DNA of 49,106 nt from Saksenaea vasiformis B4078 (GCA_000697055.1 JNDT01001964.1:1-49106), one strand, 5' to 3'. Shown: positions 34,045 through 46,800, counted from the stretch's first letter. The notes: generated by a model from the sequence alone, not told the origin. A program made the numbers and translations.

Positions 34045-35453
34045 ATGACGACAGAGAATGTAAATCATTTTGATGTAGTCGCATCTTACCAGACTTATCT
34101 CGAAGATCCTGTAAGTTTTCTTTGTCTCGTCGCGCGTTCATGGACGTCGATTCAAACCAAACTCAAACCTATGGTTTATCTAGGAAGTCTCCACCCCTGT
34201 GGCGATATTTAAAGCATTGACTGATTTTGTTCGCCAGAGCAAAGGTGAGCATGCTTCCAGCGCGTGTCGAACTATTTCATTCACCATTGAACAGCGCCTA
34301 CCATGTCCGAGTTCATGCAAACATTAGAGAGAGCTGCCCAACGCATTCGTGAAGATTCACACAGTCAGTCTGATGCGAGGAAAACAGACAAAGCAGAGAC
34401 TCAGCATAAGGCTTCTATTGCGACATTGGCTGGGCTGGACTTATTTATGAGGTTCGTCACGCGAAACTCTCATGATTTCTCGGTAAATTTACTCGACTTC
34501 CTGTATCTCTCTCTCTTTTTTTTTAAACTAACACCATTCCATTTCCAGCTTTCGGAGCAAGCAAAAAGTTTTGAGGACTTCAAGGCAAGTTTGTTATCCA
34601 GAGCTGGATTGATTCTCGACAAGGCATCTGCTGCGCGTCTTAAGGCTGCAGAAGTTGGAGCACAATTTGTGCATGACGATGCGGTTATCCTGGTACAGGC
34701 ATATTCTCGTGTGATCATGAGTGTACTGTATCACGCAGCCAATATACAGAACAAACGATTCAAGGTCTATGTGACCGAAGGTAGACCAAACAGTGACGGG
34801 TAAGGAAAAGAAAAAAAAAAAGAGAGAGAGAGAGAGAGAAGCACTGGATTTAATGCATGAACCTTGAAAAGGCTTCGTGCAGTCAGTGCACTTCGAGAAG
34901 CGGGTATTCCCTGCAGAGCCATCTTGGATTCATCTGTGGGATATATAATGGATAAAGTCGATATGGTTTTCGTTGGCGCTGAAGGCGTTGTTGAAAATGG
35001 AGGTGTTATTAATAAGGTAAAAGGAAGACTTTTTGTTTTTATCCTAAGCGCTGACGATTTTCAACGGCGTATTTTTTTTTCTTTTAGATCGGTACATACC
35101 AAATTGCATTGGTCGCAAATGCTCTGGGAAAACCAGTTTATGCGGTGGCTGAAAGGTGAGAAACACTTTATGTACAACGGTATTTGGTAGCTTACAAATT
35201 TTAAAGTTACAAGTTTGTGCGCGTGTATCCCTTGAATCAATACGACCTCCCATCTGAAACACCGGAGATTGTCCGATTTACGACAAGACGAAAGTCATTT
35301 AGCAGCGATTGCCCAGCAGGAGCGGATGACTTGGCAGGGAGCAATCCGTCAGTGGATTATACACCTCCGCAATATGTCACGCTTTTGCTCACTGATTTGG
35401 GTGTATTAACTCCAAGCGGAGTCAGTGACGAATTGATTAAATTGTACCTTTGA
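34045..35453 (+). CDS. GCN3: Translation initiation factor eIF2B subunit alpha (7 exons)
   Basis: Regulatory subunit of the eIF2 guanine-nucleotide exchange factor; it senses eIF2-alpha phosphorylation (GCN3 in yeast). Exons: 34045-34110, 34184-34244, 34295-34482, 34549-34799, 34872-35016, 35088-35155, 35207-35453; 341 aa. N-terminal helices ([65 protein letters not shown]) lead into the Rossmann-like core: [72 protein letters not shown] and the invariant C-terminus [20 protein letters not shown] ... SDELIKLYL. Intron 3 (66 nt) is a multiple of three with no stop. Intron 4 holds a 19-nt AG repeat (34821-34839). The acceptor of intron 4 (GAAAAG) is weak but gives the only in-frame join. Confidence 0.95.
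34821..34839 (+). repeat. AG microsatellite inside an eIF2B-alpha intron
   Basis: Perfect AG dinucleotide run following a poly-A run, in intron 4 between donor and acceptor. Confidence 0.8.
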
Positions 35454-36225
35454 TCTAAATGATTTGTTTTATTATCATTTTTTCCTATTCATCCCGTTCC
35501 CCGGCCAATAAAAAGAAACCATGACTACAGTGTGAAATGCCCTGGAGCGTTCCGAGATGTTTTTTGAATGAAACGCTTTGCATAAATGAAACGGCATCTT
35601 TAAAGCCCCTTTTTGTTGAAAACGATAAATAATAGAATGCAAAAAAGGGTTTGAAAAGGCTATGGGTTTAAGTTTGTGTGATTTGCATTCCGGCGCACAT
35701 GTCTGAAGGTGGATGATGAAAACGTAAATTGAACCACCAATCCAAGTTCATCTTTTTTTGGTTTGTACACCCTCCCAGCCGGAAACAGAAGCCACGCGCT
35801 CGCTCTATTTTTTTTTCTCTTCTTTTCTCTTTCCCCTTTTCCTTACACACCTCATGACAAACTGATTTACTTCATTTAACTACACTTCACTTTCTGCGCT
35901 TTTTTGCCGCCTAACTTACAGTTTCATATATACCCACATACATAACCTCTTTGATTTTCATTCTCCTCTTTTCTTTTGTGTACCTTTTTTTTTTTATTTC
36001 CTGTTTGTTCTTTTTATTACTTTATTTTCCTACAAACATAGCAACCGGCCCAGCAACCACGTTTAATACACATCATTGGTTTGTCTTACTTTCTTGTATT
36101 ATTACGTGGTATCTAAGAGACAAAACTAGGACGGAAAAGAAAAAGAAACGAAAAGGTAAAATGAAAAAGAATAAAAAAATCATCTGACCTAAAATAAAAA
36201 GTATCAGAAGATTTATCTTAAAGAA
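35454..36225. other. Intergenic region and KAR9-like promoter
   Basis: 3' flank of eIF2B-alpha, then strongly pyrimidine-rich plus-strand DNA (35750-36020) with a TATATA near 35927, about 300 bp upstream of the next ATG. A stretch of A-rich leader directly precedes the ATG. No gene seen. Confidence 0.5.
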
Positions 36226-39162
36226 ATGACAGTCGAGACGATGCAAGAAGATAATTCATTATCTACTGCTCAAGAAGAGAGGACTGCACTTGACCAGTTA
36301 GATACTATGTCTATTCCCGATGCGGAGTTAGACACTCTACTGGACCAACATGGATCAATGACATCGGAAGACATTCTCGATACGTTTAACAAAGTGACTG
36401 ACAAGATACATCGATGGATGGAAGCAGCTCACCTTACTATTTTTACATTGGAAAAGTCGCTCAAAGAAGAAGATGACACCGTTCAGGAGACAGACCCTCT
36501 CGAAAAAGCCGTTCATCGAATGGAACCCATCATAGCAACATTGGCCGAAGTCGGTGAAATTATGGAAGAACATGACGAAGCATCAAAGGCTATGGTCAGC
36601 ATTACAAAAATACAATCGGAATGGTCAGGTCTACAGCATTTCCTTGCTTCAGTGAAGAAAGGTGTCGAGGACGCTCATGAGAAGAAATCATTAATGACAT
36701 TGATGGAGCACATATTGCTGCAAATCGATGACCTTTCAACGCTTATTTTTCAATTCCAGGAGAAACGGCATGTGGCGGCAGTGGCATCCTCCTCCTCCTC
36801 TTCCACCTCCTTTTCCTCCTCAGAAGAGGATCCCAAACAAGAGGGTGATTCTTTCTCTGATCAAGAAAAGGCACTACAGCAACAAAAAGACGATAAGATT
36901 TTGGTGGAGATCGACAACAGGGTCGGGCCTCTTTTTAGTGACGTGGAAAAGGTCTATGCACGAATGACCTCTGGGTCGCCACCTCAGGATGCATCAGGCG
37001 TTCTGACGCGGAAACATCACGTGGTACAACAACGGTGGGAATGTTTGCGGATCGAAATCGATGAACTCAAGGATGAGCTGAAAGAAGATCGATGGCTAGC
37101 TGTGTTTCGCCAGGTGGCGGATCAAGTCGAAGGCCTTATCGATGGCCTTGACAAGACAGTCAATCAATGCTACGCTATGATTCATCAAGTGCGCGACTGG
37201 CAATCGTCTAACCAGGGCAACAATTCGCCCCAATTTCCCTCCAAAAGTATCTTGCGCAATGCTCCTAAATCAAACCATTCCAATGCATCTGTCTCGTCCA
37301 CTTCCTCTTCAGGCTCTACAAGCGCACCGTCTTCCAATCCTGTACCAGTAGATCATTCCAGGTTCCGTTCTGTGGAGAAGAATTTTGAAGCCAAGTACAA
37401 ATACTGCACGCCGTCGATCAGTAAGATGTTAGATATGCTGGGAAATGGGATCACAGCACGTGCCACACAAGATAGTGCAACACTGCTGCGTCATGATAAC
37501 ATGGTTCAACGCTGGTCCCAGCTGAGAGTGGTGATGGATGATCTGAGAATTCGTGACCTACCCGAGACAGAACGCATCCTGATGTTTGAACGTCCCATCA
37601 GCCCTGCCTGGTCTAGATTCAGCGACATGAGCGACCGTAGCCAGAGCAGCTGGAAAGACATGCGTTATCGTAGTCCCGAACCCAATCTGCATGAGTTGTT
37701 AGACTATCGCGCGGGCGGAGCACGGTCGGGAAGTCCCTACTCAAAGATGATCGGCGGTTTACCGAAAAGAGACTTATCTCCGACGAGTGGTTATTATGCT
37801 TACGATGAAACACGACGCGGCCGTAGTGCAACCCCTAGCAGTGGCAGCATGCGACGGACCATGAATGGTGGCGCTGCTTCTCCCAGTCCTGCGTTTGGTC
37901 GTACTACCCCCAGCCAACGCACAGGGAGCCCGCTGTCCTCTTCCCGTGACGTTTCTTCTTCTTCCTTTGCCGGCAGCACACTCCGCCCTAGTTCCTCCGA
38001 TTCGTCCTCCACCAATTCTAGCCTAACGCGGATACGAGCCGCCACTCGTTCAAAGACACCCACATTACCTGGAAGAAATCCAAGCGCAAAGACCAGTCGA
38101 AAGGATTGGGTAGAGGAAACCAATGAGTCGAAGAAAGAAGCCTCTTGGATGAAGCCGACGAAAAGTACACTATTGCGCAAACAGAACGAGAGTAAGGAGA
38201 GTATTCCGCCACGACCGGCGTCAAGAGCAAAAACACCGAACACATACCGGTCCAAGACACCGACACGACCCCGAAGCAGTGTTGGTCAGCATGATATGAA
38301 TGGACGTGTTAACTATGACAGAGCTGAACCCGTAAAGCGTGCAGGGACGCCCTCGATGATTCCTCGGCCCAAGACACCGTCGAACAATGACGGAGGAGGA
38401 GGGTATACACGAGCAGCTTCGCCGTGCTTTATCCCACGGCCCCGGTCATCCATGGCCCGTCTGCCCACGACGACGACGATGCAAGGAACAACGGCGACAT
38501 CAAGCATGTTACATGTAGTATCAAGTGATTCAGATGATTCGCACCCATCCAACAACTCATTTTTGTCCGTGCCTGATAGCTCTCATCGAACAAGTCATCA
38601 TGCAGTGCCCGGAAGACGCACACTGCACAAGAAGTACTCGACCCCCGCCTTGAGAACACGATCCCATTCACCCTTTCGACCGGATCTCATGGCACAAACG
38701 CCACCTCCCCCTCTTCATCATCCGAGACGGGGAGGTTATTCATCGGAGGACGAGGACTCGGCGGAGTCGTTGCAAATCGCGTTTAAAGATTATCCGATGT
38801 ACGTGGCGGATGCAAAAGATCCGCTGGATGTGGAGGTGGCAAATATTGTGAATGGAAGTCCAATCTCGATCAAGTGCCAAAAAGGACCCCACGGGCCAGG
38901 TCGATATTATTTTGGGAATGAACTGAATCCATCATTAGGGGGAGGTAAAAAACTGTACACGTGTAAATTAATGGACTATACCGATCGAGATTCCCGGCGG
39001 GGAGGAGGAGCCAAGGTAGCAAGAAACAAAGTTCTGGTACGCGTCGGCGGTGGGTGGCAAGATCTGGAAATCTTTCTACTAGAACATGCCAATCTAATGA
39101 CAAGCGATGTGGTTGTGCGATCCTTTGTAAATACAAACCCCAAGATGGGCTGGAGAAACTAA
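36226..39162 (+). CDS. KAR9-like, GAR-domain microtubule-associated protein, 978 aa, intronless
   Basis: Predicted to guide microtubules to the cell cortex or bud/hyphal tip. Residues about 50-330 form a helical, spectrin-like region (IHRWMEAAHLTIFTLEKSL, EWSGLQHFLASVKKG, RWECLRIEIDELKDELKED, FRQVADQVEGLIDGLDKTV) resembling fungal KAR9 proteins. Residues about 330-850 are disordered and rich in Ser, Thr, Pro and Arg, with repeated KTP motifs (RSKTPTLPGR, RAKTPNTYRSKTPTRPR, RPKTPS) suited to CDK phosphorylation, and SMIPRPKTP near residue 705, a good SxIP-type EB1-binding motif. The C-terminal 110 residues hold a GAR (GAS2-related) microtubule-binding domain: GPGRYYFG ... KKLYTCKLM ... NKVLVRVGGGWQDLEIFLLE. 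A single 2.9-kb exon is unusual here, where most genes have an intron every 100-200 nt. The family call for the N-terminus is less certain than the GAR domain. Confidence 0.88.
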   Translation: MTVETMQEDNSLSTAQEERTALDQLDTMSIPDAELDTLLDQHGSMTSEDILDTFNKVTDKIHRWMEAAHLTIFTLEKSLKEEDDTVQETDPLEKAVHRMEPIIATLAEVGEIMEEHDEASKAMVSITKIQSEWSGLQHFLASVKKGVEDAHEKKSLMTLMEHILLQIDDLSTLIFQFQEKRHVAAVASSSSSSTSFSSSEEDPKQEGDSFSDQEKALQQQKDDKILVEIDNRVGPLFSDVEKVYARMTSGSPPQDASGVLTRKHHVVQQRWECLRIEIDELKDELKEDRWLAVFRQVADQVEGLIDGLDKTVNQCYAMIHQVRDWQSSNQGNNSPQFPSKSILRNAPKSNHSNASVSSTSSSGSTSAPSSNPVPVDHSRFRSVEKNFEAKYKYCTPSISKMLDMLGNGITARATQDSATLLRHDNMVQRWSQLRVVMDDLRIRDLPETERILMFERPISPAWSRFSDMSDRSQSSWKDMRYRSPEPNLHELLDYRAGGARSGSPYSKMIGGLPKRDLSPTSGYYAYDETRRGRSATPSSGSMRRTMNGGAASPSPAFGRTTPSQRTGSPLSSSRDVSSSSFAGSTLRPSSSDSSSTNSSLTRIRAATRSKTPTLPGRNPSAKTSRKDWVEETNESKKEASWMKPTKSTLLRKQNESKESIPPRPASRAKTPNTYRSKTPTRPRSSVGQHDMNGRVNYDRAEPVKRAGTPSMIPRPKTPSNNDGGGGYTRAASPCFIPRPRSSMARLPTTTTMQGTTATSSMLHVVSSDSDDSHPSNNSFLSVPDSSHRTSHHAVPGRRTLHKKYSTPALRTRSHSPFRPDLMAQTPPPPLHHPRRGGYSSEDEDSAESLQIAFKDYPMYVADAKDPLDVEVANIVNGSPISIKCQKGPHGPGRYYFGNELNPSLGGGKKLYTCKLMDYTDRDSRRGGGAKVARNKVLVRVGGGWQDLEIFLLEHANLMTSDVVVRSFVNTNPKMGWRN

Positions 39163-42100
39163 ACATTTCTCTCTGTCTCTGCCGCGCGCGCGCTCTCTTT
39201 CTCTCTTTCTCTTTCACTCACAGACACGCATGATGCATCTCTTTTTTTTTCTTACAACCTTAGTACTCTTTCTCTGTTTCTCTCCATATTATCCATTGAT
39301 CATAAATGCAAACCCTCTCCCTACATGTTTTCTCTTCTCTCCTTGAATTATTCAACTATATAAACGAAGAAAAAAATCCGTAAAACAGACATATATCCAC
39401 CTTTTTGGAGGGTAGAATGGGAAGATGTCGTGCGTTTAACATTTCAAGGTTTAATGTATGCACGATAAGCGTGATCTTGATAGATCGAATCAATGTCAAT
39501 GTGCATTGATAAGGAACTTCTTTTGGTATTTCCAAAAAACCGCATATTCTACTTGTCGGCAAAGCGGGCTGCTGTTGCCGAGGACAGCGGAAGAATAGGT
39601 CGTTACTGAGTTGGAAAGAAATTGTTCTCTCTTTGCTATGCAACTTTGTCCGAAAGTGGATATTACTTCCGATGCAGCCTATTCCAAAAAAGAATACTCG
39701 AAGGAGTAGGTATGATGATGATTGGGCTGTCTCATAATTTTTCCATACCCACATGAGCCGTTTGACAGCAAAGATCGTGTGAAAACCCAATGTTGTGTGA
39801 AAAGTGGATGACACACTGATTTAGGTTGTTTTAATGGATATCTTGCGGCTTAACAGACATCATTCCCAAAATTAGCTGATTCGCTGATAATAGACTACAT
39901 TTTCAGCCATGGCTTGGCATTTCTGCACTGAAAAATGGCACTAGTTCTTAAAAAACCAACATGTCGGCACCCGTAACCTAATAATGATGGGATTGTAAGT
40001 CCCGAAATCGCATAGGGAGGATGAATGGCGGAAGCCAGGAGAAAGGGAATGAGATAGACTTCGAAAATGAGGATCTTCTATTAATATCCGTCAGCTGTTG
40101 GTCTCTCTTATTCTAAATTTAATTGATCGTTCCCATCAAGACCAGAAATAAGTATTTCCATTCCCTGATGCTGGCCCGGGAGCTGGTTATGGATAGTTTC
40201 CAGGTTTTGTGGCGTGAGGCTCTCGGAATGGTAATGGATACACGCACTGCAGTGTGCCAATTCGCTGGAGGAAAAGGGAGTAGAAACTCTTGTATTACGT
40301 GTTGTTGTTACGCCTGTCTATTGGTACAGCATTCTTGCTCCGATAGCGGTGCTTATTGGAGGAAAGCGAGATATAAGCAGCTTATTGTCAGGCGTGTCTC
40401 CAACTTTACAACTGTGCAATACGGCATCAGTACGTGTTAAAATATAATTGATCAATTTCGGTCATGCTCATAAAGAGAGTTTCTCTTTATTCCCAGTGAC
40501 CATATTCGTCGAAGTTGGTATTTTGTGATACCTCTACAATCTGAGAACCAAAGGATAAGCTATCATGATTGCATGTCACCAGAATTGATTATAAACTATA
40601 AGACAACAAAGAAAAACAAGTAGCGAAGATCGTAACCTTGTAGTAGTTTTCGGTACGATATGAGGATACCGTTGGACGTCGCGATTGCAGAGTCCACTGA
40701 GGAGGGTAACTCTAGACTGGAAGATGAGAACATTGCTTCGTGAGAGAACAAAACTTGATCTCGATTATTTTGTCAAGCTGCACATTATGGTTGATATCGA
40801 ACTATTCCCCTTCCTTATCGTCAAAGAAATCTCGAGCATAAGACGGCCTATATATCTTCGCTTCCCAGCTTCCTTTGACGTTTCCAGAGCGTTATACCAA
40901 AATGAGCAATTTACTGAGATTCATGCGTGATGCGACCGACTGGCCGGGCAAATTTCCAACTAGATATGTCAAACAGATCTACCTTTGTGACGGCCGCGGT
41001 CCCGCAAAGATGAAAGGCAGTAACGGCCCATCGGAGCGCAGACATCTCATCTGCTACACACCAGCCAAAGGAACATCGTACATCAAACCTTGCATCCCTT
41101 TCATTGGAAGGCGTCCGTAGTTTCATCTAAAGGTTATCAAAGGCAAAGAAGCGAGATGATGGAAAGGATCGAGTGCACCAGAGACATCTCGAGACTGATG
41201 AGTACAGATACTGCAAATTACTGGATGGCATGTCAGACAATTAGACAAAAAGATCTGGTGTGATAAACGTTCTTAATGATGGCGGGTTATGGAAGCAACG
41301 CGTCCAACAGACGGTTGCGCAGCAATCCTTGTCCCAATTTCAGAAGTAGTAAAGATAGATAGGTAGGTTGGGAAAAGGTTGTACGTGCTCATAGATGGTT
41401 CATGATAAGGCTGTTCTCACGGCTCATAAAAAAACAATGCAATACAACTGGTCAACGATGGAAAATGATAAAGACTTTTCCTTTTGTTTTCCCGCCAAAT
41501 AAGCGAATTATTTTGGACCGCCGACTCAATGGAGATAGATCGTCCCGCCAGCAAAGCATTGACGGAGTAACTGTAAATGCTGAAATGATTTTAACTACGT
41601 ACATGCAAGTCCTGACCTCTAGCCCGCTTTATGCATGCATGTTGATCTGAAGTTCCGAGAAAAAGAATTGCATTTTTATCGCTAGTAACGTAAGTTTCGG
41701 TTTCTCCCATGGACAGGAAAACCCTCTTATGTGTAGGAAGAGAGAACCACATGAGTTACATTTTCTATTTAAACACATTACTTTACAACGGTGTCACCAG
41801 AGCTTGCTTTCCGTGGATAAGCATGCCGACATATAATGGGAATTGGAGCTATTGAGAGACAGGATCCTATACTTGCTGGCTGAGGTTTTTGAATATCCTG
41901 AGTCACTCACAGCCACATACTGATCAAGGGACAGATAATTCTGCTTCCGATCGATTGTCAACACAGCCAGCATATCCGTTGTCATACGTTTTTTTTGTCA
42001 ATACGACGGATGAAGTGGTGATCCATTATACATGTTTTGTGGCTTTCCTTGCTATTTGATCCCTTACGGAAACATTCATGTTACGTTTTATTGACAAAGA

Positions 42101-42168
42101 TGTAGACTGAGTGGAAGCCTTTTCCTGAAAGTGGCTCTGTAGCTCTTCAGAATGACTCGTAGCTACTG

Positions 42169-42189
42169 TCTCTCTCTCTCTCTCTCTCT
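42169..42189 (+). repeat. TC microsatellite
   Basis: Perfect TC dinucleotide run in non-coding DNA. Confidence 0.85.
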
Positions 42190-43693
42190 GTTTGTATGTA
42201 TCTACGGGTTGATACCGAAAGCAGATAGATGGCACAACCCTGGGGCAGCCTTATGCGCTCGATCATGTTTGTTTGCACCAAAAAAGGCTCAACCTGCAAA
42301 AACACTGGTGACATTTGGGCACGTATAACCTTGTTCAAAATCTAGTAAGTTCTTTTTAAGTGCATCTATGATACGTCACTTTTCTCACAGCCTTGTTCAT
42401 GGTGTGTTTGAAGAACGTTCAAGTCCGATTGCACTATGCTATCGTTGGAAAAGTACGGAAATCTAAGTAACTATGAATTGAGCAAATATTTATATCATTT
42501 AAACATTTTGATGCTGCTTGCAGTTTCCAAGAGATGGAGAAAAAAAATTCATTGGTGTCCTTAAATGGTTTCCCACAATGAATCTTAAACACGGATGAGG
42601 ATGTTTCAGCAAGCGTTCAAATGATCGTTATTATTATTTTGATGATATATAAATACATTCTATCCATGCAGCTTCATGCATCACGACCCAAAATGATGAT
42701 ATTTGATAGGCCGCTTTATTTCACCAGTCTTTGAAAGCGTCTCTGACGAAGTTCGTCTGACCCTTGGAATAGCTTTGCGTTTCCGATCAGTCACTTTTCT
42801 AATTTACGTAGAATTGTCAGGGCAACAGATGAATAGAACTGTCAGTATCTTGGGAAACCACGCGTATAAGACAACTTTATGTGTTGTTGAAAAGCACATG
42901 ACCTTCCAGAAGGGAAGCCGTGGATTCCGTAGGAAAACCTTTTGACTTCACGTGTGCTATTATTTCTTATGAAAAAGCGGTAGGGACCTGGTCTTACAGT
43001 GCAGCCAAAAATCAAATATGGTCCGACGTCTCACATCGGATTTTGTTTAAGTGGTGAAAAAATTCGCGGCATGGCCCAAACACCCGTCACTGGTACCACG
43101 TTGGAGATTTGTGTAACCAAAAGTCAGACGCTATTCCGCCAGAAGAAAAAGGCACTTGTCAGTTCTTATCTCAGAAGATAAGAGGATCGTTCAATTAATT
43201 AAGGGAAAGATGACAAAGCCTGATTCTATGAATTTTTGCTTTAGACACATTCACTCACATTTATCAACAGTCACATTTGTCTACACTTTGCAACAAAAGG
43301 GAACCATGACAACTTGAGTTAGCGAGAAAGAGAGAAGGAAAAGAGATTCATGGTTTCTATAGTAAGTTACCCATAGAATGGGGAGATCGAAGGACCTTGA
43401 TTTCCTATCAACCGCAGAATTCTCCAAAGGGTTAGGCGAGAATCAATTCCTTTTTGAAGCAAAGGACGGGTTTTATATATACATTACGCGAGAGAATTAA
43501 GATTTGATTGGTTTTCTGAACCAATGGATTCCCCACATTCGACTAAAAGTTTACGCAAGGGGAAAGAGAGTAGCATTATTTAAATCACAGAAAAATCATC
43601 CCTAAAGAGGTTTCAGATCCAGATGATGGTGACTGGACAGAAAAAAAACCTTATCATGGGAAATTTAAACTCTACCGTTCTATTCACTTTGCC

Positions 43694-43700
43694 TATATAA
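43694..43700 (+). promoter_or_regulatory. TATA box of pyruvate carboxylase
   Basis: TATATAA, 192 bp upstream of the ATG and followed by a long CT-rich tract (43704-43745), the layout expected of a strong fungal promoter. Confidence 0.55.
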
Positions 43701-43891
43701 TCCCATTTTCCCTCTTTCTTTTTTTCTTTTACTTTTTCCATTGTTTTAGGTACGTTCTCCTACCTTTTTACACGTTAAAAAACGGGTAATGCTTTGATTT
43801 CGTATCACCGCGTTATCTACGCCCTTTCTCCCTCTTAAAATATGTTCCCCGATCCAGAGTCCACTCATACATCCTCTTTAGATTATCGAAA

Positions 43892-46800
43892 ATGACACAT
43901 GTACGAGAACACTCGGTTGAAACCATCCGAAGAAATAGTGAAGTGATGGGGAGCTTAAGGAAACTAATGGTGGTTAACCGTGGTGTAAGTTCATGTTTCA
44001 TCTTTGATTTCCAAATCCAATTTATCATCCTTCTAGGAAATTGCCATCCGTGTTTGTCGTACTGCTCACGAATTGTCTATGCGAACTGTCGCTATTTTCT
44101 CACATGAAGATAGATTATCGATGCACAGATACAAGGTAAGCTGTTATTTTTTTATTTTTGTTCTAGAATCATGCTATATCACCCGTCACTTGTCAATCTA
44201 CCAAATAAGCCACTTTTATGATTCATCGTTACTTACCCATCCTATTTCAATAGGCGGATGAATCTTATCAAATCGGTCAGCTGGGTCAGTTTACTCCAGT
44301 CGGTGCCTATTTGGCTCAAGATGAAATCGTTCGAATTGCAAAGGAACGTGGTGTGTCCATGATCCATCCCGGTTATGGTTTCTTGTCCGAAAATTCCGAA
44401 TTTGCTCGCAAGGTCGAAGCTGCAGGCATCACTTTCATTGGTCCCTCACCCGAAGTGATTGAAAGTTTGGGCGACAAGACTAAGGCAAGACAAATTGGTA
44501 AGACAAAAAAAATCAGGTGTGGGGGAGGAACGGGAACGGAACGGGGAAGAGAAGGGAAATTCTCGGGGCCACGTGCGCGTAGCAGCGCATCTTGACATGC
44601 GCTTGCGCGTGAAAAAAAGAAAAAGGCAGAGACAGAGATAGAGACAAAAAGAGTGAAGATTGGGCGGAAGGCTATGGTTGTTTTCTTTTTTTAGGCATGT
44701 ACTGATCCCTTTTTTTTTGGTCTGTGTATCTAGCTATGGATTGCCAGGTCCCGGGGGTCCCTGGTACTCCCGGTCCAGTCAGTGAGTTTAGTGAAGCCAG
44801 AGATTTCATCAAGCAATATGGATTCCCCATTATTATCAAGGCTGCTATGGGTGGTGGAGGCCGTGGTATGCGTGTGGTGCGCGACGAAGCTTCCCTGGAG
44901 GATGCATTCACCCGTGCTAAGTCCGAGGCTCTGTCTGCCTTCGGTGATGGAACTGTCTTCATTGAACGTTTCCTGGATAAGCCCAGACACATCGAAGTCC
45001 AGTTGTTGGCCGATCGTGCTGGTAACGTCGTCCATCTCTTCGAGCGTGATTGTTCCGTCCAGCGTCGTCATCAAAAGGTCGTTGAAATTGCTCCTGCCAA
45101 GAACCTTGACAACGCCGTGCGAGAGGCTATCCTGAACGATGCGGTCAAGATCGCCAAGTCCGTCAAGTACAAGAACGCTGGTACTGCCGAGTTCTTGGTT
45201 GATAACCAGAACCGTCACTACTTTATTGAAATCAACCCTCGTATTCAAGTCGAACATACTATCACCGAGGAAATTACCGGTATTGATGTTGTCGCAGCTC
45301 AGATTCAAATTGCGGCTGGTGCGTTGTTACCTCAGCTGGGCCTGACCCAGCAACGTATCCGTCAGCGTGGTTTCGCCATCCAGTGCCGTGTGACGACGGA
45401 AGATCCCGAGAAAAATTTCCAGCCGGACACTGGTAAAATCGAGGTTTACCGTTCTTCGGGTGGTAACGGCGTCCGTCTCGACGGTGGCGCTGGTTACGCC
45501 GGAGCCATCATCACTCCCCATTATGACTCTCTTCTGGTCAAGGTGACTTGCTCCGGTTCGACCTATGAAGTGGCTCGTCGCAAGATCGTCCGTGCTTTGG
45601 TCGAATTCCGTATCCGCGGTGTCAAGACCAACATTCCCTTCTTGCAACGTCTTTTGACCCATGATACCTTTATGAACGGCAACTGTTGGACAACCTTCAT
45701 TGATGACACTCCCGATCTCTTCCGTCTGGTGCAGTTCCAGAACCGTGCCCAGCGTTTGTTGGGTTACCTTGGTGATGTCGTCGTGAACGGTTCCCAAATC
45801 AAAGGTCAAGTTGGCGAACCCTCATACAAACATGAAATCGAAGTGCCTGTCCTACGCAACAATGGAGGCAACGTCGATGTGTCTGCTGCACCTACCGAGG
45901 GCTGGCGTAAGATCATTGTTGAACAAGGTCCCGAAGCCTTTGCCAAGGCCGTGCGTGCTTACCCTGGTGTACTGATTATGGACACGACATGGAGAGACGC
46001 GCATCAAAGTTTGCTGGCTACACGTGTCAGAACTGTTGGTAACGTACCCCACATCTAATTTTTAAAATGCCGGCGCACTAAAAAAACACGAACTATAGAT
46101 TTACTCCGCATTGCCCCCGCAACTTCTCACGCTCTGAGCAATGCATTTTCACTTGAGTGCTGGGGCGGAGCCACATTTGACGTGGCGATGCGCTTCCTGC
46201 ACGAGGACCCTTGGGATCGCCTGACGCAGCTCCGCGCTGCCGTCCCCAATATTCCCTTCCAGATGTTGCTCCGTGGTGCCAACGCTGTGGGTTACACTTC
46301 CTATCCCGACAATGTGGTGTACGAGTTCTGTGACAAGGCTGTCAAGGCTGGTATGGATATCTTCCGTATCTTCGATTCCCTCAACTATATTGAGAACATG
46401 AAGTTGGGTATTGATGCCGTCAAGAAGGCCGGCGGTGTGGTCGAAGCCTCCATTTGTTACACCGGCGATGTCTCCGATCCCACCAAGAAGAAATATGACC
46501 TCAACTACTACGTCAACTTGACTCAGGAACTTGTCAATGAAGGTATCCATATCCTTGGTATCAAGGACATGGCTGGTCTGCTCAAGCCCGAAGCCGCTAA
46601 ACTCCTCATTGGCACCATCCGCCAGAAGTTCCCTGATCTGCCCATCCACGTCCATACTCACGACACCGCCGGTACTGGTGTTGCTTCCATGATGGCTGCT
46701 GCTGCCGCTGGCGCTGATGTTGTTGACGTTGCCGTTGACTCAATGTCTGGTATGACCTCGCAGCCTGCCATGGGTGCACTGGTTGCCGGTCTCGAGCAGA

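Larger units (their letters stand above)
39163..43891. other. Large gene-free interval
   Basis: About 4.7 kb with no supported gene. The longest frames are a 152-codon minus frame (39356-39814) and a 105-codon plus frame (40123-40440). Neither has a recognisable domain, partner exon or coding-like composition. A TC microsatellite lies near 42169-42189. The last 200 bp are the pyruvate carboxylase promoter. A diverged transposon could hide here, but I cannot name one. Confidence 0.5.

Noticed and set aside
39356..39814. 152-codon minus-strand frame in the large gap
   Set aside because: Composition is mixed hydrophobic and basic without any family pattern, and no start context or neighbouring exon was found.
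44730..45809. Long minus-strand frames (192 and 160 codons) in pyruvate carboxylase
   Set aside because: Shadows created by the codon usage of the conserved enzyme on the plus strand.
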